A program made the translations under genes and the position numbers. DNA of 35,752 nucleotides from positions 1 to 35,752 of the forward strand of contig CALLQH010000292.1 of assembly GCA_938014945.1 (NCBI GenBank), in the 5' to 3' direction. Source of the stretch: an uncultured bacterium. Its GTDB lineage: Bacteria; Pseudomonadota; Alphaproteobacteria; SP197. This document shows positions 8,118-15,432 of the stretch, piece after piece (position 1 is the stretch's first letter; each line of letters begins with the position of its first letter). A model generated the notes under the pieces. That model saw only the letters and a list, made by a program, of their open reading frames with translations, had not been told where the DNA came from and ran no database searches.

Positions 8118-9356
8118 TCAGCCGTTGCGCCCCTGGCCGGTCTGCGTCGCGTTCACGAGGCAGGCCATGTTGCCCGCCGGATGCTTGTTCTCGCGCATCA
8201 GCTGGTGGGCGTGGCCGATCTCGTCGAAGCTGTAGGTCTCCGACAGGCAGGGATCGATCTTCTTCTCGATCATCAGCTGGTTGACCGCGGCGGCCTGTTC
8301 GTCGTTGGAGAGGTGGCTGCCCTGCAGGCGCTTCTGGCGCATCCAGTGGTAACGCAGGTCCATGGTGATGTTGTAGCCGGTGGTGCCCGCACAGATCACG
8401 ATCATGCCGCCGGTTGCGGCGACGAAGCCGCTGGTCGGAAGCGTCGATTCACCGGGATGCTCGAAGACGATCTGTGGCGAAACCTTCTCGCCCACCGCGT
8501 CCCAGATGGCCTTGCCGAAGGCGCGCGCGCCCTTGGCCCAGGCGCCGTATTCCTTGCTCTCGGTGTCGGGCATCTTGCCCCAGTGATCGAACTCGTTGCG
8601 GTTGATGACGCCGACCGCGCCGTTGTCCAGGCAGAACTGCCGCTTGGAATCGTCGGAGACGACCGCCACGGCGCGCCCGCCCAGGGCCCGGGTGATCTGC
8701 AGGGCATAGGTGCCCAGGCCGCCCGCGGCACCCCACACCAGGACGACATCGTCCTTCTGGATCGTGTTGGGCGCCCAGCCCATCAGCATGCGATAGGCCG
8801 TGGAGGCGCAAAGCAGGTAACAGCCGGCCTCCTCCCAGGAGAGGTGCTTGGGCTTGGGCTGCAGCTGGTGCGCCTGCGCCTTGGCGAACTGGCAATAGCT
8901 GCCGTAGTTGGTCTGGTAGCCCCAGATGCGGGTCGAATCGGCCAGCATCGGATCCTTGCCCGACAGCACCCAGGGATCGTCCGGGCGCCACCAGCCCGAA
9001 TGCACGACCACCTCGTCGCCCGGCTTCACGTTGGTGACGGCAGAGCCGACCTTGAAGACGATGCCCGCGCAGTCGGAACCGCCGGCGTGGAAATCCTCGC
9101 TTTCGCCCAGGTTCTTCTGGCGCTCGGCGATGACGTCGACCGGATAACCCAGCGCCGCCCAGACGTTGTTGTAGTTGATGCCGGTCGCCATGTTCCAGAC
9201 CAGCACCTCGTCGGGCTTGAGCTCGGGCACCGGAATGACCTCGCGCTGCCAGGCGGTGATGGGCTCGCCGAAACGGTCCTGGCGCACCAGGAAGGCATGC
9301 ATCTTCTCAGGCGCCTCGCCCAGAGGGGGCATGTCACCAAGTGCGCAGATTTCCAT
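8118..9356 (-). CDS. Crotonyl-CoA carboxylase/reductase homologue with altered CO2-site residue
   Basis: Medium-chain reductase of the enoyl-CoA carboxylase/reductase (ECR) family, 412 residues. The family uses NADPH to reduce an enoyl-CoA and traps the enolate with CO2. Family stretches are clear: INYNNVWAALG near 60, the NADPH-binding loop VWGAAGGLG near 207-215, IVFEHPGE near 297-304 and QKRLQGSH ending at His348. Published work on the Kitasatospora enzyme names Asn81, Phe170, Glu171 and His365 as the CO2 pocket. By my alignment these are Asn63, Tyr147, Gln148 and His348 here, so the Glu is replaced by Gln where ethylmalonyl-CoA-pathway enzymes read GYET. It may be a weak carboxylase, a plain reductase, or use another substrate. 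It lies downstream of the B12 mutase-like gene on the same strand. I withhold the symbol ccr for this reason. Confidence 0.85.
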   Translation of the reverse strand: MEICALGDMPPLGEAPEKMHAFLVRQDRFGEPITAWQREVIPVPELKPDEVLVWNMATGINYNNVWAALGYPVDVIAERQKNLGESEDFHAGGSDCAGIVFKVGSAVTNVKPGDEVVVHSGWWRPDDPWVLSGKDPMLADSTRIWGYQTNYGSYCQFAKAQAHQLQPKPKHLSWEEAGCYLLCASTAYRMLMGWAPNTIQKDDVVLVWGAAGGLGTYALQITRALGGRAVAVVSDDSKRQFCLDNGAVGVINRNEFDHWGKMPDTESKEYGAWAKGARAFGKAIWDAVGEKVSPQIVFEHPGESTLPTSGFVAATGGMIVICAGTTGYNITMDLRYHWMRQKRLQGSHLSNDEQAAAVNQLMIEKKIDPCLSETYSFDEIGHAHQLMRENKHPAGNMACLVNATQTGQGRNG

Positions 9357-9379
9357 GAGGGCTCTCCAGAATGCGGCTG

Positions 9380-9390
9380 TTGCAGTGCAA
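9380..9390. promoter_or_regulatory. Palindrome upstream of the ccr-like gene (candidate operator)
   Basis: An 11-base perfect palindrome, TTGCA-C-TGCAA on the minus strand, lies 23 bp before the ATG of the ccr-like gene. A small GC hairpin (CGGGGG/CCCCCG, 9393-9413) is just upstream of it. Short TTGC/GCAA palindromes are recognised by ScfR/RamB-type short-chain acyl-CoA regulators; whether that applies here is inference. Confidence 0.35.
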
Positions 9391-9428
9391 TACGGGGGCG
9401 GAGTTGTCCCCCGATCCGGGCGGTGGCG

Positions 9429-11174
9429 TCAAGGTTGACGCCCTTGCGCGGCCTCCAGCAAGGCCGGCACAAGATCGGCCGCATCGCGGCAGACGGCGAC
9501 CCCGAGCCCGGCCAGCGAGTCGCCGACATCGACGGGCAGGCTGGTGTTCGTGCTGTCGGGAATCTGGTTGAGGCGGCCGCCGACCAGCACCGGCAGAGCA
9601 ACGCCCCGCGCGCGGGCTTCAGCCAGGAACGCCTCGACATAGGCAAGCGCGATCCCGTTGTAGGTGCTGATGCAGACGAGATCGCATCCTGAGACCTCGG
9701 CGCGTGCAGCCAGATCGTCGGGGTCGATCGAGACTCCGCCATCGACCGGCTCGACGCCGAGATCGCGGCACATGGTTTCCAGCAGGGTCTTGCCGTGTTC
9801 GTGGACGTCGCTGGTGGCGACCAGCGCCCTAAGGCCTGCTCTGGCGATCGCTGCGCGCGTTGCGGGATCGACCTTCTCCAGGCGCCGCGCGGCCATGGCG
9901 TCGATCTCGCGCCGCACGGGGGAGGGCGAGACCGGCGCGCGCGGGCCGAAGGCCGCCTCCAGGCGCGCCGCGCCGATGCGCCGCAGGGCAAGGAACAGCA
10001 CAAAGGGGTCGCTCGTGTCGTAGCCGCGCCCGGCCAGCCCTTCCAGCACGGCGTCGCGAAAGGCGCGTCCGCCTGCCACGATCCGGGCCGCCTCAAGACG
10101 GGCGTCCTCCGGATCGATCAGGGGTGCCAGTCCCTCGGCCTGTTCGATCAGGCGGTCTGCGAACAACTGGGCTTCGATGATCTCGTCGATGTCGGGGATG
10201 CGGCTGCCTTCGGTGATCGGCACGGGGTTGATGGCGTGACCCGTCGGCTTCAGGCGCTGGCCCACGATGTCGGCCAGCAGGTAGGAGGCAAGGCTCGCCC
10301 AGTTCTGCGCCGGTTCGCCGCGATAGGAGGTGGTGTTGCCGTAGATCATGGAGCCGGGCGCCGTGGCGCCTTCCGAAAGGGCCAGATGGAAGGCAAGGCG
10401 TGCCACCGGTTCGGAGAAGTGATGGCCGTAGCAATGGGCCATCGGCGCGCCGATCAGGTCCTCCACGATGTGCCGCTCGATCAGCGCCGCTCCCAGGCAG
10501 CAGGCAAGATCCTGGAAGGTCGCCGCGAAGCCGTCGTCGAGGTTGGCGTGGACCAGCACCTCCACGGGCTGCGCCGCGATCAGCCCCAGGGCCTTCACCG
10601 TCTCGGCGACGCAGGCGATGTCGTCGTCCCAGCCGGGCAGGCGGAAGGTGAAGAGCTGGCCCAGGTTGCCGATCGCCGTGCTGCCGGCGGCCAGCGCCCA
10701 TTGCGTGTTGGTCAGTGCGCCGGGAAAACCCAGCATCCAGTCGCCGAAGTGGGGCGCCACCGGCGCCTCACCGGTGACGGCGGCGAAGTCCTCGGGCCCG
10801 GCGAGCCACATGCCGGTGCCGCGCGGGCCATCGGCACGCATGGCCAGGGGATAACCCATCGCCCAGTCCAGCGTCATGCCGTAGCGGTCGACGCGGGCGC
10901 CGGCGCGAGCGCAGCTGTCCCATATCTCGTGGTAGCTGCGGCGGGTCTTGGCGATGTCGCGGAAGCCGATCTGGGCGTGGCGCATGATCGTGCCACCCGC
11001 CATGGACTGACGCTTGAAGTCTGCCTCGCAGGCGACGTCGTGGTGGCGCAGGAAGGCGCAGGTCCCGACCTGCCAGTCGCGCGCCAGCGCCCGGCCCGTG
11101 GCCAGCAGTTCGCCGCCGCTGGGCAGGGCCGGTTCCGGCAGGATGGCCGCACGGGCCAGGGGATCGTCGCTCAT
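9429..11174 (-). CDS. Coenzyme-B12-dependent mutase-like protein (glutamate-mutase-like fold), substrate unknown
   Basis: Protein of 581 residues in two parts. Residues 1-430 resemble, distantly, the catalytic barrel of glutamate mutase subunit E (RYGMTLDWAMGYP, DWMLGFPGALTNTQWAL, PTGHAINPVPITE). Residues about 445-575 form a cobalamin-binding domain with the base-off motif DVHEHG (Asp456, His458, Gly461) and a following ISTYNGIALAYV / VLVGGRLNQIP stretch, as in the S subunit and the B12 domain of methylmalonyl-CoA mutase. It does not have the conserved N-terminal sequence of MeaA/ethylmalonyl-CoA mutase or methylmalonyl-CoA mutase. The single chain therefore fuses both glutamate-mutase-type modules. 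The start at 11174 is the ATG nearest the conserved sequence; longer readings run through the divergent regulator. No strong ribosome-binding site is visible. The downstream ccr-like gene follows after 72 bp. Confidence 0.75.
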   Translation of the reverse strand: MSDDPLARAAILPEPALPSGGELLATGRALARDWQVGTCAFLRHHDVACEADFKRQSMAGGTIMRHAQIGFRDIAKTRRSYHEIWDSCARAGARVDRYGMTLDWAMGYPLAMRADGPRGTGMWLAGPEDFAAVTGEAPVAPHFGDWMLGFPGALTNTQWALAAGSTAIGNLGQLFTFRLPGWDDDIACVAETVKALGLIAAQPVEVLVHANLDDGFAATFQDLACCLGAALIERHIVEDLIGAPMAHCYGHHFSEPVARLAFHLALSEGATAPGSMIYGNTTSYRGEPAQNWASLASYLLADIVGQRLKPTGHAINPVPITEGSRIPDIDEIIEAQLFADRLIEQAEGLAPLIDPEDARLEAARIVAGGRAFRDAVLEGLAGRGYDTSDPFVLFLALRRIGAARLEAAFGPRAPVSPSPVRREIDAMAARRLEKVDPATRAAIARAGLRALVATSDVHEHGKTLLETMCRDLGVEPVDGGVSIDPDDLAARAEVSGCDLVCISTYNGIALAYVEAFLAEARARGVALPVLVGGRLNQIPDSTNTSLPVDVGDSLAGLGVAVCRDAADLVPALLEAAQGRQP

Positions 11175-11217
11175 GGCATGACTGTGCCGTTCGCGGCAGT
11201 CTGTTGCCAGCCTGTCG

Positions 11218-11246
11218 TTGAGTGGCGCCCGGACGGCGGCTACACT
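11218..11246 (+). promoter_or_regulatory. Sigma-70-like promoter of the PadR-like gene, predicted leaderless
   Basis: A TTGAGT -35 box (11218-11223) and a TACACT -10 box (11241-11246) are separated by exactly 17 bases. Each matches consensus at four of six positions. The expected transcription start, about seven bases after the -10 box, coincides with the A of the ATG at 11253. Confidence 0.45.
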
Positions 11247-11252
11247 GCTGCG

Positions 11253-11795
11253 ATGCAACGTGACCGTACCCTGATGCCCGCCGAGGCCCTGCGCCTGGCC
11301 GCGCTCGGCATTCTTGCCGCGCGCGGCAACGTCGCCTATGGCGCGCTGGCGACCGAGGTGCGCCTGTTCACCGCCTCCTTCGGCGGCTCCCCGGTCGATG
11401 TCATGGCCTCCTCGATCGAACTGCTGCGCTTCGAGGGCCTGATCGCTGTCGCCGAAAAGGCCGATGAGCCGGGCGATGCCATCGTCGAACTGACCTGGGA
11501 GGGCAGGGGCGAGCTTGCCCGCCTGCTCAACGCGCCGCTCAAGCCGACCGGCGCCTATGCCAAGCTGCTGATCGCCCTGAAGATGCGCTTCCTGCATCTG
11601 CTGCCGCCCGAGCAGCGTGCCCTGCAGCACGAGCTGATGGCCGAGGCCCTGCGCACCGATCTTGCGCGCCTGCTCGACCTGCGCCAGCGCATGGCCGACG
11701 AACATCCCGATTTCCTGGCCTGGCTCGACCGCGACATCGACCGTGCCCAGGCCGAACTCGCCTGGTTCGAACGGGGCGATCCCTCGCTCAACTGA
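11253..11795 (+). CDS. PadR-like winged-helix transcriptional regulator
   Basis: Protein of 180 residues. The N-terminal 90 residues have the length and pattern of a PadR winged helix (LRLAALGILAARGNVAYGALATEV, then SSIELLRFEGLIAVAEK and a LTWEGRGEL wing). The C-terminal half is helical and charged (LARLLDLRQRMADEHPDFLAWLDRDIDRAQAELAWFERG), like the PadR dimerisation helix. Similarity is recognisable rather than strong, so a related MarR/PadR-type fold is possible. It is transcribed away from the mutase/ccr-like pair, with 78 bp between start codons, which suggests it regulates them. No ribosome-binding site precedes the ATG, in keeping with the leaderless promoter described separately. Confidence 0.65.
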   Translation: MQRDRTLMPAEALRLAALGILAARGNVAYGALATEVRLFTASFGGSPVDVMASSIELLRFEGLIAVAEKADEPGDAIVELTWEGRGELARLLNAPLKPTGAYAKLLIALKMRFLHLLPPEQRALQHELMAEALRTDLARLLDLRQRMADEHPDFLAWLDRDIDRAQAELAWFERGDPSLN

Positions 11796-11805
11796 CGGTC
11801 GGGCT

Positions 11806-12075
11806 TCAGGCCTCTTTCAGCGCTGCCTCGCCGGCCAACCGGTCTGCCTGCGAAATTTCTTCCTGCAGCCGGGCAAGGTCCGCTCGGGCGGCTGCGTGGC
11901 CGGCTGCGGCGGCCTGGCTGAGCGCGACCCAGGCCGCGACATGGTCGGGCTTTCCCAGCTCACCCAGCGCCAGCGCGCGTCCAAGGCTCGCCCGTGCATC
12001 AAGGTCGCCCGCCGCGGCGCGGCGCCGCAGGGAGCTCAGGGCCATGACCCGCTTCTTGTTTGTCGTCTCGCTCAT
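11806..12075 (-). CDS. Small Sel1-like repeat protein
   Basis: Small basic-to-neutral alpha-helical protein of 89 residues. After a lysine-rich start (MSETTNKKR) it shows two helical-repeat units (AAAGDLDARASLGRALALGEL and HVAAWVALSQAAAAGHAAARADLARL) with the spacing and small-residue pattern of Sel1-like repeats, then a charged tail. There is no signal peptide, so it is probably cytoplasmic. The ATG at 12075 is preferred over an in-frame ATG at 12108 because an AAAGGA ribosome-binding stretch precedes it. It is convergent with the PadR-like gene (10 bp between stops) and divergent from the class III aminotransferase. The function is unknown. Confidence 0.65.
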   Translation of the reverse strand: MSETTNKKRVMALSSLRRRAAAGDLDARASLGRALALGELGKPDHVAAWVALSQAAAAGHAAARADLARLQEEISQADRLAGEAALKEA

Positions 12076-12205
12076 GCCCGGCGGTCCTTTTCCGTTCGTT
12101 CCGATCATAGCTTTTGCCTAACCCGAGGGGAGGAAAAAACCGGTGGCCTTTCGCCAGACGGCCAGCGAGACTTGGGCAGGCACCAAGGTGCGAGGGAGAA
12201 GGACC

Positions 12206-13606
12206 ATGCTCAGGAATGTGAAGTACGACGCTCAGGACCTCTGGCAGAAAGACCATGACCACGTAATTCATCCGTGGACGAATTTTGCCGACTGGGATTC
12301 CAAGGGTTCGGACATCATGGCCGAGGCCGACGGCATCCACGTCTATGACACCGGCGGCAACAAATACATCGACGGCATCGGCGGCCTCTGGTGCGTCAAC
12401 ATCGGCTACGGCCGCGAGGAGATGGTCGAGGCCATCGCCGAGCAGACCCGGGCCATCCCGTATTACTCGCCCTTCAACCACCTGGGCACACCGCCCCAGG
12501 CCCTGCTGGGCGCCAAGATCGCCGAGCTGACGCCGGGCGACCTCAACCACATGTTCTTCGGCACCGGCGGCTCGATGGCCAACGACACGGCCATCCGCTT
12601 TGTCCACTTCTACTGGAACAATCTGGGCCGTCCGACCAAGAAGAAGATCATCAGCCGGGTCGATGCCTATCACGGCATGACCTACATGGCCGCGGCGCTG
12701 ACCGGCATCGCCTTCGACAAGATCGGTTTCGATCAGGCCGACAGCCTGGTCGAGCATGTCGCCTGCCCCTACGTCTATCGCCGTCCCGACGGCATGACCG
12801 TGGAGGAGTTCGGCGACTGGCTGATCGAGGACCTGAGGAAGAAGATCGAGACGGTGGGCGCCGAGAACATCGGCGCCATGATCGCCGAGCCGATCATGGG
12901 TGCTGGCGGCGTCATCGTGCCGCCGCCGGGCTACCACAAGCGCACCCGCGATCTCTGCGCGGAGAACGAGATCCTCTACATCTCCGACGAGGTCGTGACC
13001 GGCTTCGGCCGCCTGGGCCATTTCTTTGCCTCCGAGGATGTCTTTGGCATGACGCCCGACATCATCACCTCGGCCAAGGGCATCAGCTCGGGCTACCAGC
13101 CGCTCTCGGCCACGATCATCAACGAGAAGATGTACGAGGTGCTCTCGACGCCCCAGGCCGAGGGCGCCATGTTCACCACGGGCTTCACCTATTCGGGCCA
13201 TCCCGTCTGCTGCGCCGCGGGCCTGAAGAACATCGAGATCATGGAGCGGGAGGACATCCCCGGCCATGTCCGCAAGGTCGGCCCGTATTTCGAGAAGAAG
13301 CTGCACGAGCTTTCGGACATGCCGCTGGTCGGCGAGGTGCGCGGCAAGTGCTTCATGATGTGCATCGAGAACGTCGCCAACAAGGCGACCAAGGAACTGC
13401 TGCCGCCGGAGGTCAACGTCGGCGGCCGCATCGCCGCCCATGCCCAGAAGCGCGGCCTGATCGTGCGCCCGCTGGGCCACCTCAACATCATGTCGCCGCC
13501 GCTGATCATGACCGAGGCGCAGATCGACGAGTTCGTCGGCATCCTCAAGGTCTCGATCGAGCAGACCCAGGACGACCTGGTCCGCGAAGGTCTCTGGAAG
13601 GGCTGA
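12206..13606 (+). CDS. Class III PLP-dependent aminotransferase (omega-aminotransferase group)
   Basis: Transaminase of 466 residues, of the kind that moves amino groups from omega-amines, beta-alanine, taurine or polyamines to pyruvate or 2-oxoglutarate. Class III hallmarks are in order: YIDGIGGLWCVNIGYGR near the N-terminus, the phosphate-binding GTGGSMANDTAIRF, AYHGMTYMAAALTG, the ISDEVVTGFGRLGHFFA segment with the PLP-ring Asp, and the Schiff-base Lys near residue 290 in TSAKGISSGYQP. The TFTYSGHPVCCAAGLKNIEIME stretch follows. The sequence resembles the taurine/beta-alanine:pyruvate branch, but substrate specificity cannot be fixed. The ATG at 12206 sits behind a GGGAGAAGGA ribosome-binding site; an upstream in-frame start at 12143 lacks one. 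It is monocistronic, followed by a strong hairpin. Confidence 0.92.
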   Translation: MLRNVKYDAQDLWQKDHDHVIHPWTNFADWDSKGSDIMAEADGIHVYDTGGNKYIDGIGGLWCVNIGYGREEMVEAIAEQTRAIPYYSPFNHLGTPPQALLGAKIAELTPGDLNHMFFGTGGSMANDTAIRFVHFYWNNLGRPTKKKIISRVDAYHGMTYMAAALTGIAFDKIGFDQADSLVEHVACPYVYRRPDGMTVEEFGDWLIEDLRKKIETVGAENIGAMIAEPIMGAGGVIVPPPGYHKRTRDLCAENEILYISDEVVTGFGRLGHFFASEDVFGMTPDIITSAKGISSGYQPLSATIINEKMYEVLSTPQAEGAMFTTGFTYSGHPVCCAAGLKNIEIMEREDIPGHVRKVGPYFEKKLHELSDMPLVGEVRGKCFMMCIENVANKATKELLPPEVNVGGRIAAHAQKRGLIVRPLGHLNIMSPPLIMTEAQIDEFVGILKVSIEQTQDDLVREGLWKG

Positions 13607-13628
13607 TCCGGCCCGCCGTCCCGAAGAT

Positions 13629-13697
13629 GGAGCCCCCGGCCGCGCGGCCGGGGGCTCCGGGCGGCGCTGCACCGGGGTTACGCAGCAACAATTTTTT
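13629..13697 (+). terminator. Hairpin and T-run after the class III aminotransferase
   Basis: A perfect 30-base palindrome (15-base arms, 13629-13643 and 13644-13658) stands 22 bp after the stop codon and would fold as a very stable GC stem. The T-run (TTTTTT, 13692-13697) is 33 bp further on rather than adjacent, so the terminator is not canonical; the palindrome might instead act mainly in mRNA stability. Confidence 0.55.
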
Positions 13698-13762
13698 GTC
13701 ACGGGGCGGCCGGGGGGCTTGCGCCCCTTTTTCTTTTGCGCGCGATGGCCACATGATGGGCC

Positions 13763-15370
13763 GTGCCCGCACGCTTGCCTCTTCCCTCGCCGTTTTTCCG
13801 CAGCCCCCGCACCGTCGCGCTGATTCTGTGTTGCGGGCTGATTCTGGGCGCTGCACCGCTGCATGCGCAGGAGGCCGCTGACTGGCCCGGCCTGATCGTC
13901 GAGGGCCGCACGGCGCTGGAAAGCGGCGATGCCGCCACCGCCCTGGAGCGGTTCCGCACTGCCTGGAACCTTGCCCAGCAGAACGGCTACAGCGAGGACG
14001 ACCGTATCGTCTCCCTGACCTCGCTGGGCCTGGCCTATGCCGCGCAGGGCGACTACCAGCTTGCCGGCGATTATCACGAACGCTCGCTGGCGCTGCGACA
14101 GCAGGTCTATCCCGAACAGTCGATGGCGGTGGCGACAGGCCTGCGCAACCTTGCCGCCGTACGCCAGCGCCAGGGTCAGCTCGCCGAGACGGCGACCCTG
14201 CTGCGCCGCGCCCTCGACATCCTGCAGGCGGTGCCCGAGGCGACGGCGGAGGACCGCGTCAGCGTCGGTATCGACCTTGGTTCGACCTACCAGGGCCTGG
14301 CGCGCTACCGCGACGCCCTGGCGATCTACGACAGCATGGCGGCCGAAGCGCCCGAGACTGCTCCGGCGACGCGCATCAGCCTGCTCACTGCCCAGGCCAC
14401 GGCCCATGCCGCGCTTGGCGACACGCTGGCCGCCGAGCCGCTGCTGCGCGACGCGCTGGGCCAGGCCCGCAGCGAACTGGGCAGCGAGAGTCCGACCACG
14501 GCCACGGTGCTCAACAGCCTTGCCGAACTGCTGCGCAGCACCGGCCGGCCCGCCGAATCCATCCCGCTCTACGAGGAGGCGCTGGCCATCCGTGTGCGCG
14601 ACTACGGGCCGCGCGACCCGCGCGTCGCGCCGATCCTCAACAACCTGGCGCTGGCCGAACACGAGACCGGCGATGAGGAGGCGGCGGGCGAGCACATCCA
14701 GGCCGCCTTCGAGATCGCGATGGCGGCCTACGGCGGCAGCCACCCTGCCGTCGCCACGGTGCTCGCCAATCTCGCCGACATCGCCGAGGCGGCGGGCGAC
14801 CTGCGCACGGCACTGGAATCGAGCATCGCGGCGGTCGGCATCCTGGAGGCCCAGTACGGCCCCGGCCACCTGGAGGTTGCCCGGCTGAAGAACGCGCTGG
14901 GCCGCCGCCTGATCGCCGTGGGGGCCGCCGACGAGGCCGCTGCCCAGATCGATGCGGCGCGCGAGGTTCTGGAGGCCCGCTTCGGCCACGACAATGCGGA
15001 AGTCGCCGAGGCGATCGGCAACCAGGCCGAGGTCGCCCGCCTGCGCACCGAGTATGCCCAGGCCCTGGCGCTCAACGGCGAGGCGCTGGCGATCATGGAG
15101 AAGACCCTGCCGGGCGACAGCCCGGAGGTTGCGGTGCTGCTCTCGAATCGCGGAGCCCTGCTCAAGACCATGCGGCGCATGGACGAGGCGGCGGCGGCCT
15201 ACAACAAGAGCCTGACCATGCGGGAGGCCCTGTTCGGGCCGGAAAGTCCGCGCCTGGTGCGAACCCTGCGGGACTATGCCTTCGTGCTGCGCCGTCTGCG
15301 GCGGGGCGACGAGGCCGCGGTGCTGGAAGAACGCGCCGCCGCCATCGAGATGAAGGACGCGGGCGTCTGA
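13763..15370 (+). CDS. Secreted tetratricopeptide-repeat protein (kinesin-light-chain-like repeats)
   Basis: Protein of 535 residues that starts with a signal peptide (VALILCCGLILGAAPLHA, cleavage near residue 35) and then consists almost wholly of 42-residue tetratricopeptide repeats of the kinesin-light-chain type. Recurrent elements are LNSLAELLRSTGRPAESIPLYEEALAIR, LNNLALAEHETGDEEAAGEHI and LSNRGALLKTMRRMDEAAAAYNKSLTMREALFG. It probably acts as a periplasmic protein-interaction scaffold, although no partner is evident. No in-frame ATG exists near the signal peptide, so the start is GTG at 13763. The 156 bp upstream hold the terminator described above. It is convergent with hupE. Confidence 0.85.
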   Translation: MPARLPLPSPFFRSPRTVALILCCGLILGAAPLHAQEAADWPGLIVEGRTALESGDAATALERFRTAWNLAQQNGYSEDDRIVSLTSLGLAYAAQGDYQLAGDYHERSLALRQQVYPEQSMAVATGLRNLAAVRQRQGQLAETATLLRRALDILQAVPEATAEDRVSVGIDLGSTYQGLARYRDALAIYDSMAAEAPETAPATRISLLTAQATAHAALGDTLAAEPLLRDALGQARSELGSESPTTATVLNSLAELLRSTGRPAESIPLYEEALAIRVRDYGPRDPRVAPILNNLALAEHETGDEEAAGEHIQAAFEIAMAAYGGSHPAVATVLANLADIAEAAGDLRTALESSIAAVGILEAQYGPGHLEVARLKNALGRRLIAVGAADEAAAQIDAAREVLEARFGHDNAEVAEAIGNQAEVARLRTEYAQALALNGEALAIMEKTLPGDSPEVAVLLSNRGALLKTMRRMDEAAAAYNKSLTMREALFGPESPRLVRTLRDYAFVLRRLRRGDEAAVLEERAAAIEMKDAGV

Positions 15371-15373
15371 AGA

Positions 15374-15425
15374 CCGGCCGGCGCTCCGGGTCGACTTGAA
15401 CCCGAAGGCACCGGCCGGCCGTTTT
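15374..15425 (+). terminator. Terminator after the TPR gene
   Basis: CCGGCCGG arms at 15374-15381 and 15411-15418 enclose a second small stem (CGGG/CCCG), followed by TTTT at 15422-15425. The T-run suits plus-strand transcription only; it lies between convergent genes. Confidence 0.6.
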
Positions 15426-15432
15426 CAGGCGA

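Noticed and set aside
9429..11174. Annotation as MeaA (ethylmalonyl-CoA mutase) from its place beside a ccr-like gene
   Set aside because: The N-terminal sequence conserved in MeaA and methylmalonyl-CoA mutases is absent and the blocks that are present resemble glutamate mutase; adjacency alone is not enough.
13629..13658. The 30-base GC palindrome as a recombination or attachment site
   Set aside because: It lies just after a stop codon with a T-run further on and no mobile-element gene nearby; a transcript hairpin is the simpler reading.
11999..14989. A 996-residue open frame on the minus strand
   Set aside because: Antisense to the class III aminotransferase and TPR genes, crosses the terminator between them, and shows no domain sequence.
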